From assembly GCF_900101495.1 (NCBI RefSeq), contig NZ_FMUS01000015.1, positions 1 through 64,000 on the forward strand: a stretch of 64,000 nt of DNA. Reading direction: 5' to 3'. The stretch comes from Alkaliphilus peptidifermentans DSM 18978. GTDB lineage: Bacteria > Bacillota > Clostridia > Peptostreptococcales > Natronincolaceae. This document shows positions 28,604-35,537 of the stretch, piece by piece (position 1 is the first letter of the stretch; each line of letters opens with the position of its first letter). A program made the translations under genes and the position numbers. The notes under the pieces are model-generated. The model worked only from the letters and a program-made list of their open reading frames with translations. It was not told the DNA's origin and made no database searches.

Positions 28604-28646
28604 TGTCTTAAATAATACATTCATTTTGGTTTGATTGTATTATAAT
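28604..28646 (+). promoter_or_regulatory. Promoter of the GTPase operon with a degenerate Crp/Fnr-type site
   Basis: TATAAT at 28641-28646. TGTCTT-AAAT-AATACA at 28604-28619 matches TGTATC-N4-GATACA at 9 of 12 positions and again has its centre exactly 29 bases upstream of the -10 box. No -35 box is visible, as expected for a class II activated promoter. Confidence 0.55.
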
Positions 28647-28660
28647 ACAGCTAGATAATC

Positions 28661-28679
28661 AATAATGATTTTCATTCTT
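28661..28679 (+). promoter_or_regulatory. Fur box of the GTPase operon
   Basis: Matches about 15 of 19 positions of the Fur consensus, including AATAATGATT and TCATT. It begins 14 bp after the -10 box, the same place as in the activase and flavodoxin promoters. Confidence 0.6.
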
Positions 28680-28699
28680 AATATAAGAGGAGGAATTTT

Positions 28700-29404
28700 A
28701 TGATTACAATCATAGTCGGAGGAGCCCCCGCTTCCGGGAAAACTGGTGTTTTAAAGCATGTAATTCGTTATCTTCAATTGCAACAACATTATCCTGCTGT
28801 CTGTAAAATTGATTGTATTCAAAGCAACGATAAAGAAGACTATAAATCTTTAAATATTCCTGTTATTCAAGGTTTAAGCCTAAATATCTGCCCTGATCAT
28901 TTTCTAGCAACAAACATTATAGATATTTTTGAATGGGGTAAAACCCAAAAAGCCACTCATCTATTCATGGAGACTGCCGGTTTATGCAACCGATGTGCAC
29001 CATTCATAAATCGAGCACTAAATATATGTGTTATAGATTCTATGGGCAGTATTAAGGGACCTGAGAAATTAGGCCCTCTTGTTTCAACAGCGGATATTTT
29101 GGTGCTTGCAAAATTTGATTTAGTATCTCAAGCAGAAAGAGAAGTCCTAACCCATCACCTATCTCTGTTAAATCCCGAAGCTTTTATCATAGAGGTAAAT
29201 GGGCTTTCTGGATTTGGAGTACAACGTTTGGCTAAGTATATTTTAAACAAAGGTCAATCGGTAGACAGTTTAGAAGAGGATCAGCTTCGTTATTCTATGC
29301 CTGCTGCCAATTGTTCATATTGTGTTGGTGAAATACGTATAGGACGAAACTATCAGCAAGGAATAATTAATCGAATAATTTTCGAAGAGGAAGTTGAGGA
29401 ATAG
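28700..29404 (+). CDS. P-loop GTPase of the CobW/HypB/UreG type with two CxxC motifs
   Basis: 234 residues. Walker A GAPASGKT (residues 8-15), switch-like ETAGLCNRCAPF near residue 95 and a guanine-specificity region LAKFDLV in which the usual NKxD Asn is Ala. A second Cys pair CSYC lies near residue 205. SIMIBI GTPases of this type insert or reduce metal centres (HypB and UreG for Ni, CooC-like ATPases for CODH); the Cys pairs here suggest metal or Fe-S binding. It follows a strong AGGAGG, starts an operon with a lone ABC ATPase and a leaderless binding protein, and sits behind a Fur box. Its client is unknown. Confidence 0.85.
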   Translation: MITIIVGGAPASGKTGVLKHVIRYLQLQQHYPAVCKIDCIQSNDKEDYKSLNIPVIQGLSLNICPDHFLATNIIDIFEWGKTQKATHLFMETAGLCNRCAPFINRALNICVIDSMGSIKGPEKLGPLVSTADILVLAKFDLVSQAEREVLTHHLSLLNPEAFIIEVNGLSGFGVQRLAKYILNKGQSVDSLEEDQLRYSMPAANCSYCVGEIRIGRNYQQGIINRIIFEEEVEE

Positions 29405-29406
29405 TT

Positions 29407-30183
29407 ATGTTAAAAAAACTAGAAATTCTAGGTGGTTACGATAAACATGGTGGAAAAGAGTCTGTTAAATCTTTAGTACTTGAGAAAGGTAATATATATA
29501 CCATTGTAGGAAAAACAGGCTCAGGAAAAACTCAATTGATAGAGGATATCGAATCCCTTAATAATGGAGAAGGTATTACAAAACGTACCATACTTATAGA
29601 TGGAGTTATCCCTGATGATTCCTTCCATCAAGGATATAGAAGTCAATTTATAGCCCACTTATCACAAAATATGAATTATATCTTGGATATGCCTGTGGTG
29701 GAATTTTTAAAACTTAGAAATAGTCTGCAGGGCCATAATAACTTAGAAGGATCTCCAGATAAACTTCTTGCTACTGCCAACATGTTGGCAGGCGAAGAGA
29801 TTCAGCCCTTTCAGCTATTAACTAGACTTAGTGGCGGACAATCAAGAGCATTAATGATTGCCGATGTCGCCCTTAATAGTAAAGCTCCTGTGATTTTGAT
29901 TGATGAAGTAGAAAATGCTGGGATTGATAGGATTAAAGCCATGTCTTTATTGATTGGCCAAGAAAAAATTGTATTAGTTGTTACCCATGATCCATTATTA
30001 GCTTTATACGGTAACAAACGAATTGTATTAAAGCATGGGGGAATATGCCATATTATTGAACGTACAAATGAAGAGAAACTTTTATTAAATAAGCTAACTA
30101 ATACTCATGACGCAATGGAAACTATGCGTAAACTTATTCGTAACGGAGAATCAATAAAGGGAGTGAATTATATTGGAATATAA
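29407..30183 (+). CDS. Lone ABC-type ATPase in the GTPase operon
   Basis: 258 residues. Walker A GKTGSGKT (residues 35-42), signature LSGGQSRALMIA, Walker B VILIDEVENAGID and a His switch VVTHDPL. The D-loop region EVENAGIDR differs from importer ATPases (usually DEPTSALD). It starts 2 bp after the GTPase stop and overlaps the next gene by 11 bp. No permease is encoded in this operon, so it may power a non-transport step with the GTPase, or use a permease elsewhere. I do not recognise a named family. Confidence 0.85.
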   Translation: MLKKLEILGGYDKHGGKESVKSLVLEKGNIYTIVGKTGSGKTQLIEDIESLNNGEGITKRTILIDGVIPDDSFHQGYRSQFIAHLSQNMNYILDMPVVEFLKLRNSLQGHNNLEGSPDKLLATANMLAGEEIQPFQLLTRLSGGQSRALMIADVALNSKAPVILIDEVENAGIDRIKAMSLLIGQEKIVLVVTHDPLLALYGNKRIVLKHGGICHIIERTNEEKLLLNKLTNTHDAMETMRKLIRNGESIKGVNYIGI

Positions 30184-31117
30184 AATATATTGGAACAATA
30201 TATGCCTGTTAAGTGCCATGGAAGAAACTTTTATCAAACAGCAAAGCAATAAATATAATTATTTCCCATTTACCTTTGAGTATTATGGTTTAGGAAAACC
30301 CTATTCGATGACAGAAAAGATTAAAGCGGATGTAAGGGAAGGTGGAATTAAAGGTGATATTATAGTCTCGACTGATTTAGATGTTTTTCAAGATAGGGCT
30401 ATGGCAAAGGACTTTAAAAGTGATTTTCAACAAACCAATTCCCTATTTAGAATTAGAGAAACCATAATGAATACAACTATTCCAGACCCCAACCGTTTTT
30501 TTCATCCATTTATTGTTATTCCACTAGTAATGGTCATCAACACAAACCTAGTAAAGGAATCGGAAATGCCTGCAAGTCTAAAAGATTTACTTCATCCTTC
30601 CTTTAAGCATCGATACGCCTTTGGAGGGGTAAATAATTCTGCTGGTCGCTCTCTCATTAAGTCTCTATGGTATTTGTATGGAAGTGATGCAGCAAAAAAA
30701 TTCCTTTCAGGATCACTCATAACCTCTATGCCGGCCCAGGCTTTTCAGAGGGTTATTACGGGACAGGTTCCTGTGGCTATAGTTCCTACTATTTTTGCCC
30801 TACGCAGAGGTATTCAGGGTCTAAAAGCCTGCTGGCCGCTGGAAGGGGCCGTAGCTATACCATCCTATGTTGCAGTCAAAAATAGAGTGAATAATAAGGA
30901 TCTGCAATTGTTTTTAGACACCATACTAGGAATGAATCTTCAGCAACAACTTAGAAATTCAGGAGATATTATCCCTGTTCATCCTGACATTGCCATTTCT
31001 CCCTTTACTTTGGAAAATGATTGTAAGCTACTTTATCCAGAATGGAGCTTTTTCGACACATTTGATCATGAAGAGTTTTATCACCTGTGTAAAGACTACC
31101 AACCGGTTATGCCGTAA
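30173..31117 (+). CDS. Solute-binding-protein-like protein without a signal peptide
   Basis: 314 residues starting at a TTG inside the ATPase gene, with GGGAG 9 bases upstream. The fold resembles class II periplasmic-binding proteins of the ferric-iron/spermidine type: PFIVIPLVMVINTNLV, LKDLLHPSFKHRYAFGGVNN, and QRVITGQVPVAIVPTIFAL. There is no signal peptide or lipobox, so it should stay in the cytoplasm, where it could bind a small metabolite or metal complex for the GTPase and ATPase. Its last 11 bp overlap the convergent ABC-2 permease gene. Function unknown. Confidence 0.75.
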   Translation: MEYKIYWNNICLLSAMEETFIKQQSNKYNYFPFTFEYYGLGKPYSMTEKIKADVREGGIKGDIIVSTDLDVFQDRAMAKDFKSDFQQTNSLFRIRETIMNTTIPDPNRFFHPFIVIPLVMVINTNLVKESEMPASLKDLLHPSFKHRYAFGGVNNSAGRSLIKSLWYLYGSDAAKKFLSGSLITSMPAQAFQRVITGQVPVAIVPTIFALRRGIQGLKACWPLEGAVAIPSYVAVKNRVNNKDLQLFLDTILGMNLQQQLRNSGDIIPVHPDIAISPFTLENDCKLLYPEWSFFDTFDHEEFYHLCKDYQPVMP

Positions 31118-31847
31118 CCTTATAACATTGTCTTATAGCCAGAGAAAATAGAAGTGTAAAAAAAACTGACAATACAAGGATATTGACCCAATTGAAAGGG
31201 GTTTCTAAAGCTATACTTCTAAGTCCTCTACTGGCATGGGTTAATGGAAGCAGATAAATTACCTTTTGAATGGTTGGCGGCATATTTTCTAGTGAGAAAA
31301 ATGTCCCGCATAAAAAAGTCATGGGCAGGAGAACATACGTACTGAATCTATTCATATCGGCATGGGAATCCACCACCAATGCAGCATAAAAACCTAAAGA
31401 TGCAAAGGCAAGTCCGTTAAGAAACATTATAAATACAAATATAAAGGTTACTTTAATTTTTACCCCCGCTAAAAAAGCAATGGTAAGTATTATAAATCCA
31501 GCATACATCCCTCTAAATGAGCCCGCCAGCACTTTTCCCAAAACGTATTTGTATATTGGTAAAGGTGCTATTAAATATTGCTCAAATGTTTTATCGTACA
31601 GTCTATGAATATTAAGCAACACTGCCACAGCAGAATAACTTGTGTTCATTGTAGCCATAGCAACAATACCTGGTACGATGAAGTTAATGTATGGATGTCC
31701 GTTTATATACATGTCCTTTCCCAAACCCCAACCAAACGCAACCATATATAGCAGTGGGCTTATCATGGCACTGGCAGTAATATTCCAAAATTTTCTCTTA
31801 AAGACAATCCATTCTTCCCATAAAATTGCTTCAAATTCCAATTGCAT
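31107..31847 (-). CDS. ABC-2 type permease
   Basis: 246 residues with six membrane segments in the ABC-2 pattern: an amphipathic start (ILWEEWIVFKRKFWNI), a YTCS-like NTSYSAVAVLL region, and a C-terminal LTHASRGLRSIALETPFNW loop as in DrrB/NodJ-type exporters. I use the ATG at 31847 (AGGCAGG upstream); a GTG lies one codon before. It overlaps the ATPase gene by 17 bp, so the two are translationally coupled. It is the last gene of the cobalamin-riboswitch operon, and its 3' end overlaps the convergent gene by 11 bp. Exported substrate unknown. Confidence 0.88.
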   Translation of the reverse strand: MQLEFEAILWEEWIVFKRKFWNITASAMISPLLYMVAFGWGLGKDMYINGHPYINFIVPGIVAMATMNTSYSAVAVLLNIHRLYDKTFEQYLIAPLPIYKYVLGKVLAGSFRGMYAGFIILTIAFLAGVKIKVTFIFVFIMFLNGLAFASLGFYAALVVDSHADMNRFSTYVLLPMTFLCGTFFSLENMPPTIQKVIYLLPLTHASRGLRSIALETPFNWVNILVLSVFFTLLFSLAIRQCYKVTA

Positions 31848-32679
31848 CACCTGCCTTTTTATTTATTGATATAAATACATCCTCTAGGTTGCTTTTTCTT
31901 ACAATATACTTGTTATTCATTTTAGATGAAAATTCAACTGCATCCTTATGGCTATAAAAGAAATAATGCTCTGAGTTATCGGGATCAAAAACTTCAACTG
32001 TATATTTCCCTGTATTAGCAATGAGCTCCTGAGGTATTCCTTCAATTAGTCTTTTACCTCCATTTAGTAAAAGTACATTGTCACACAGTTTTTCTGCTTC
32101 CTCAATATAATGAGTGGTTAAGATAATGGTCATTCCTCGGTTCTTCAATTTTTCCAGAAGAAGCCATATGTTCCTACGACTTATAGGATCTAGACCAACT
32201 GTTGGTTCATCTAAAAACAATATTTCTGGGTTATGCATAATGGCCCTAATTAGCATTAATTTTCTTTTCATTCCACCGGATAGTTGTTTTGCTATTTTAT
32301 CGCTTTCTTGATGTAAATTTGCAAAATGGAGTAATTCATCAATCTTATCATGTCTTTCTTTTCTTTTCATAGAATGCAATTTACCATGAAGTTCCAGTAT
32401 CTCCCATACTGTCATTTCGCTTTGTAGGCTATAATGTTGTGAAACCATACCAATCATTTTTTTTATGTCGTTGCTATCTCTTGTTACTTCCTTATTATTA
32501 ATTATTACCGTTCCACTATCTGGCTTCAATAGAGTGACAAGCATTCTAAAAGTGGTGGTTTTTCCTGCACCATTGGGACCTAATATCCCATATATACTAC
32601 CTTTCTTTATGAAAAAATCCAGCTTACATACAGCATTTTTATTATTAAAGCTTTTTGATAAAGAACATACTTTAATCAC
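31831..32679 (-). CDS. ABC-2 transporter ATP-binding protein
   Basis: 282 residues. Walker A GPNGAGKTT, signature QLSGGMKRKLMLIRA, Walker B EILFLDEPTVGLDP and H-loop TTHYIEEAE; the DrrA/CcmA-type exporter ATPase. The frame is open upstream into the ferredoxin gene, but I place the start at the GTG at 32679 (IKVCSLSKSF), with GGAGA 7 bases upstream and 19 bp after the ferredoxin stop. It pairs with the overlapping ABC-2 permease. Confidence 0.92.
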   Translation of the reverse strand: MIKVCSLSKSFNNKNAVCKLDFFIKKGSIYGILGPNGAGKTTTFRMLVTLLKPDSGTVIINNKEVTRDSNDIKKMIGMVSQHYSLQSEMTVWEILELHGKLHSMKRKERHDKIDELLHFANLHQESDKIAKQLSGGMKRKLMLIRAIMHNPEILFLDEPTVGLDPISRRNIWLLLEKLKNRGMTIILTTHYIEEAEKLCDNVLLLNGGKRLIEGIPQELIANTGKYTVEVFDPDNSEHYFFYSHKDAVEFSSKMNNKYIVRKSNLEDVFISINKKAGDAIGI

Positions 32680-32698
32680 TTCTTCATCTCCATTTGTT

Positions 32699-33091
32699 TT
32701 ATTTATAGTAAATATATTTTTCAAAATCTTTCTTAGGTGGAAAATTAATTGCATCCTGTAAACATTTTTTCACGCATCCAGTACATGCAATTACACAACT
32801 ATATGGATTTTTAACATATACTTCTGAATCCCTTTCATTAATACCATATACCTGTTTTGGACAAAACTCATAACAAATTAGGCAATTATTACACCTACCT
32901 TTATTAATTTGAGGGAACCATGGTATGTTTTTTCTAGGAATGGTATAGCTTTTCCTCTCCCTTGTTTCTTTTAGGCAGCTATCTATTTCATCTTTATTGC
33001 TATGATGATTTTTAAGAACATCCCTTATTCTATTTCTTAAATCATCCGGCATATTGTATTTGAGAACACTTTTCAAATGCTCTATTCTCAT
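32699..33091 (-). CDS. 4Fe-4S ferredoxin-type protein, first gene of the B12-riboswitch operon
   Basis: 130 residues. A basic helical N-terminal extension of about 65 residues precedes two cluster motifs: C-x2-C-x2-C-x3-C-P (CNNCLICYEFCPKQVY) and C-x3-C-x2-C-x3-C (CVIACTGCVKKCLQDAI). The start follows GGGAGAGAGATTTA. It is cytoplasmic and likely carries electrons to or from an unknown partner. It is directly behind two cobalamin riboswitches and ahead of an ABC-2 exporter, an unusual pairing; no corrinoid enzyme is encoded nearby. Confidence 0.88.
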   Translation of the reverse strand: MRIEHLKSVLKYNMPDDLRNRIRDVLKNHHSNKDEIDSCLKETRERKSYTIPRKNIPWFPQINKGRCNNCLICYEFCPKQVYGINERDSEVYVKNPYSCVIACTGCVKKCLQDAINFPPKKDFEKYIYYK

Positions 33092-33131
33092 TAAATCTCT
33101 CTCCCATCAGTATATTTCTATAAAATAAAAG

Positions 33132-33160
33132 AACCCCATCTTTTAATCTCGATTGGGGTT
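33132..33160 (-). terminator. Expression-platform terminator of the downstream cobalamin riboswitch
   Basis: AACCCCAATC...GATGGGGTT stem followed on the minus strand by CTTTTATTTTA, between the downstream aptamer and the ferredoxin gene. Confidence 0.75.
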
Positions 33161-33251
33161 AGCTGATATTTCTAATAACAAACATATCAAGTTATAATAT
33201 GTTTTATATAGATTCCTCCCCCATCCGCGTAGGTAGTATGTCTGTTGAAAT

Positions 33252-33418
33252 AGGTAGGTCTCCTGACTTAGGATCATTACAACTTTAACCCTTCCCAGGC
33301 TAAAATAGAGCCCAGTGGCTTTTTGTAAAGCTGTTCTCCCATACAGTGGCGGGACCGTTCCGGTATCTCACCGGATTCCCTTTTAAGCACTGCTCCTTAC
33401 AAAGCAGTAGCACCTATT
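33252..33418 (-). ncRNA. Cobalamin riboswitch, downstream copy
   Basis: Read on the minus strand it shows the B12-aptamer landmarks in order: GGTGCTACTGC, AAAAGGGAATCCGGTGAG, CGGTCCCGCCACTGT, GCCACTGGGC, CTGGGAAGG, and the closing GTCAGGAGACCTACC. Its own terminator follows at 33132-33160. It controls the ferredoxin / ABC-2 operon, normally shutting it down when adenosyl- or methylcobalamin is plentiful. Confidence 0.93.
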
Positions 33419-33550
33419 TAAATATGATGACTATGATTTTTTTGTACTCCAATCTAAAGCTCCTTCCCTCCTTTATTAATGTACTTTTTACGGTATAAGT
33501 ACCTCTTTCAAAAAAGAGAGAGTATTTATATCATACTAACGTATAAAAAT

Positions 33551-33571
33551 GCCCAATCTCAAGGATTGGGC
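33551..33571 (-). terminator. Expression-platform terminator of the upstream cobalamin riboswitch
   Basis: GCCCAATC / GATTGGGC stem followed on the minus strand by ATTTTTATAC. No gene lies between this terminator and the second aptamer. Confidence 0.8.
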
Positions 33572-33639
33572 ACTAATCAACATAGCTATACTGTTAAGTG
33601 AGTTCCAGTCCTCCCCTCCGAAGGAAATTAACAATCGCA

Positions 33640-33800
33640 CAGGCAGGTCTCCTGACTTGTAGTTCGTCTGCTTTCAATTGCCTTCCCAGTTTACCAGTGG
33701 CATCATTATTGAGAGCATCCCTACTTACAGTAGCGGGGGCTGTAGCGGATTCTAACCGCTTTCCCTTTTAATCTGTATTGATTAACAGAACCTGAGCTTT
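33640..33800 (-). ncRNA. Cobalamin riboswitch, upstream copy
   Basis: Minus-strand landmarks: GGTTCTGT, TTAAAAGGGAAAGCGGTT, CAGCCCCCGCTACTGT, GCCACTGGTAAACTGGGAAG, and GTCAGGAGACCTGCCTG. It is followed by a terminator (33551-33571) and then by a second complete aptamer and terminator. This is a true tandem arrangement, not two divergent leaders. A possible -10 box (TATAAT on the minus strand) is at 33865-33870. Confidence 0.93.
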
Positions 33801-33969
33801 CATATATTTTATTAAGGCTATCATACTATAATCATAATGAATATTCAAGTAATTTTTACCAAGCATTATAATTACCTAAATACTCCTTCCTCCAGCAGCC
33901 TTCCTTAATGCCAAGAATCTCTTGGTACTCGAATCTAAAATAATAATGGTCGGGATGTTGACTACTACT

Positions 33970-34401
33970 CTATATGAACTTACTTAAATTTTCTCCTAAA
34001 TCCTTACACTTAATTAACCCTTCATCTGTTGGTGTTAAATGTAGAATTAACCCTTCATCAATTAATTTAGCTCCGTAATTCTTAATTCTTTCTTCCCAGT
34101 CCTTCATCCATTCACCGTTACCCCAGTCATAGGAGCCAAACAATGCAACAGGTTTTTCAGAAACAACTTTTTCTAATGATTCTACAAATGGTTCCATTTC
34201 TTCTTCTTCAAGGACTTCTGCCCCCATAGATGGACAACCTAATGCAATTGCATCAGCTGTTACCACATCATCTAATGTAGCTTTTTCTACACTTAACACC
34301 TTCACTTCTTGACTATTCTCTTCTGCTCCTTCTGCTATTGCTTTAGCCATCATTTCTGTATTTCCAGTTCCACTCCAATAAATTATAGCAATCTTTTTCA
34401 T
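33970..34401 (-). CDS. Flavodoxin
   Basis: 143 residues. FMN-phosphate loop YWSGTGNTEMMAKAIAEG at the N-terminus, the 50s-loop LGCPSMGAEVLEE, and the 90s-loop FGSYDWGNGEWM with the aromatic that stacks on FMN. A clostridial-type short-chain flavodoxin that replaces ferredoxin under iron limitation. I chose the ATG at 34401 after AAAGGAGGA; the frame runs upstream to 34452 across the Fur box. Its promoter carries a Fur box and a Crp/Fnr-type site laid out as in the activase operon. Confidence 0.95.
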   Translation of the reverse strand: MKKIAIIYWSGTGNTEMMAKAIAEGAEENSQEVKVLSVEKATLDDVVTADAIALGCPSMGAEVLEEEEMEPFVESLEKVVSEKPVALFGSYDWGNGEWMKDWEERIKNYGAKLIDEGLILHLTPTDEGLIKCKDLGENLSKFI

Positions 34402-34431
34402 AAAAAATCCTCCTTTAATATGTTTACGTTT

Positions 34432-34450
34432 GACATTGATTATCATTTTC
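34432..34450 (-). promoter_or_regulatory. Fur box of the flavodoxin gene
   Basis: Matches about 16 of 19 positions of the Fur consensus on the plus strand (GACATTGATT then ATCATTTTC). It lies 31-49 bp upstream of the flavodoxin ATG and just downstream of the -10 box. Flavodoxins are classical Fur targets, which supports the call. Confidence 0.75.
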
Positions 34451-34468
34451 ATTTATACTATATAGTAG

Positions 34469-34514
34469 ATTATACCCTTAGTATCATAATAGAAAAGTAT
34501 CCAGAGATACACTT
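34469..34514 (-). promoter_or_regulatory. Flavodoxin promoter with Crp/Fnr-type site at -41.5
   Basis: TATAAT on the minus strand at 34469-34474 and AAGTGTATC-N4-GATACTT at 34495-34514, again with 29 bases between palindrome centre and -10 box. The palindrome is also 28 bp upstream of the divergent Crp/Fnr gene, so binding there could repress that gene. Confidence 0.7.
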
Positions 34515-34541
34515 CAAGATATTTTTTTAGGAGGTAACCTT

Positions 34542-35222
34542 ATGCATAGTATCATAAAACTTCTTGGTAATTGTACTCTATTTAACCATCTATCTATAGA
34601 TGAACTAACACAGTTATTATCTGATATTACATATAACATTAAATACTACAATAAAAACCAAGTAGTATTTTCACCTCATCATTCTTCTGATACACTAGGA
34701 ATTATCTTAGATGGCAGTGTTGACGTTCAAAAAATATTTGCTTCTGGAAAAGCAGTCACGGTTAATAGAAAATTCCAATACGATCTTATTGAAGATGCAT
34801 CAATATTTGCCAATATAGATTATTATCCTTCTTCTATTTCCACTTGTGAGAACAGTAGAATTCTATTGATAAATAAGAATAACATATTGAAACTTTTTTC
34901 TAAGGATGAAAAAATTATGTTTAAATATTTACAATCTGTTTCAAATAGGGTTCTGGCACTAAATACCATTATTGAAATTCTTTCCTTAAATTCTGTTCAT
35001 GCAAAAATAGCGTATTTTTTACTGGTGGAGAGAAATACACAAAATAGTAATATAATAAAATTGAAATTTTCTAAGAAATCTTGGGCTGAACATCTAAATG
35101 TATCTAGACCAACTTTATCAAGAGAGCTAAGAAATATGAATCTTGAGGGTATTATCTCCTTTAATAAAAGAACGATAGAAATACACCAAATAGAAAAACT
35201 TGAAAAGCTATGTTCAATATAG
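34542..35222 (+). CDS. Crp/Fnr-family transcriptional regulator (second paralog)
   Basis: 226 residues: cNMP-binding-like barrel (about 12-125, GIILDGSVDVQKIF), dimer helix, and HTH with KKSWAEHLNVSRPTLSRELRN. It is clearly paralogous to the regulator at 27.9-28.6 kb in length, N-terminus (CTLFNHLSIDEL versus CPLFQHLSIEEY) and recognition helix (SRPTL versus SRPSL). The start follows AGGAGGTAACCTT. Divergent from flavodoxin, with a shared operator between them. No Fnr-type cysteine cluster is visible; effector unknown. Confidence 0.9.
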   Translation: MHSIIKLLGNCTLFNHLSIDELTQLLSDITYNIKYYNKNQVVFSPHHSSDTLGIILDGSVDVQKIFASGKAVTVNRKFQYDLIEDASIFANIDYYPSSISTCENSRILLINKNNILKLFSKDEKIMFKYLQSVSNRVLALNTIIEILSLNSVHAKIAYFLLVERNTQNSNIIKLKFSKKSWAEHLNVSRPTLSRELRNMNLEGIISFNKRTIEIHQIEKLEKLCSI

Positions 35223-35325
35223 ATGCGAAACAAGTTATTCATTCAATTAACTGGAGTTTACACTATAATACTATTTGGATAAAATACTTAACTTCTCTTT
35301 TCATTTATCCATATTATAAAAAAAA

Positions 35326-35353
35326 TCAATCAAGGTAAATAAACCTCAATTGA
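35326..35353 (+). terminator. Probable terminator of the second Crp/Fnr gene
   Basis: TCAAT-c-AAGGT / ACCT-c-AATTGA imperfect stem, followed by CTCCTTCTTT. Confidence 0.5.
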
Positions 35354-35404
35354 CTCCTTCTTTAGCATAGATAAATTGAAAGCTAGATTTCTCTATGGAC
35401 TTCT

Positions 35405-35494
35405 TTATTTAGTTTTCGTAGTTTTGGCCTGCTTAGGAGCTTTCTTTACTATATTCTTCTTTTTCTTTAACTTATTTGGGTTTTTAAATGACAT
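35405..35494 (-). CDS. Possible 29-residue lysine-rich peptide
   Basis: ATG at 35494 with AAAGGTG upstream, ending at a TAA. About 13 of 29 residues are Lys (MSFKNPNKLKKKKNIVKK and so on), giving a very basic peptide that would bind nucleic acid or membranes. It could be a chance frame in A-rich sequence. It lies between a Crp/Fnr gene and the acetyltransferase gene, about 45 bp after the latter's stop. Confidence 0.35.
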   Translation of the reverse strand: MSFKNPNKLKKKKNIVKKAPKQAKTTKTK

Positions 35495-35537
35495 TCCATT
35501 CACACCTTTCAAACCAGCTTAATTTCCTTGACCCGTT

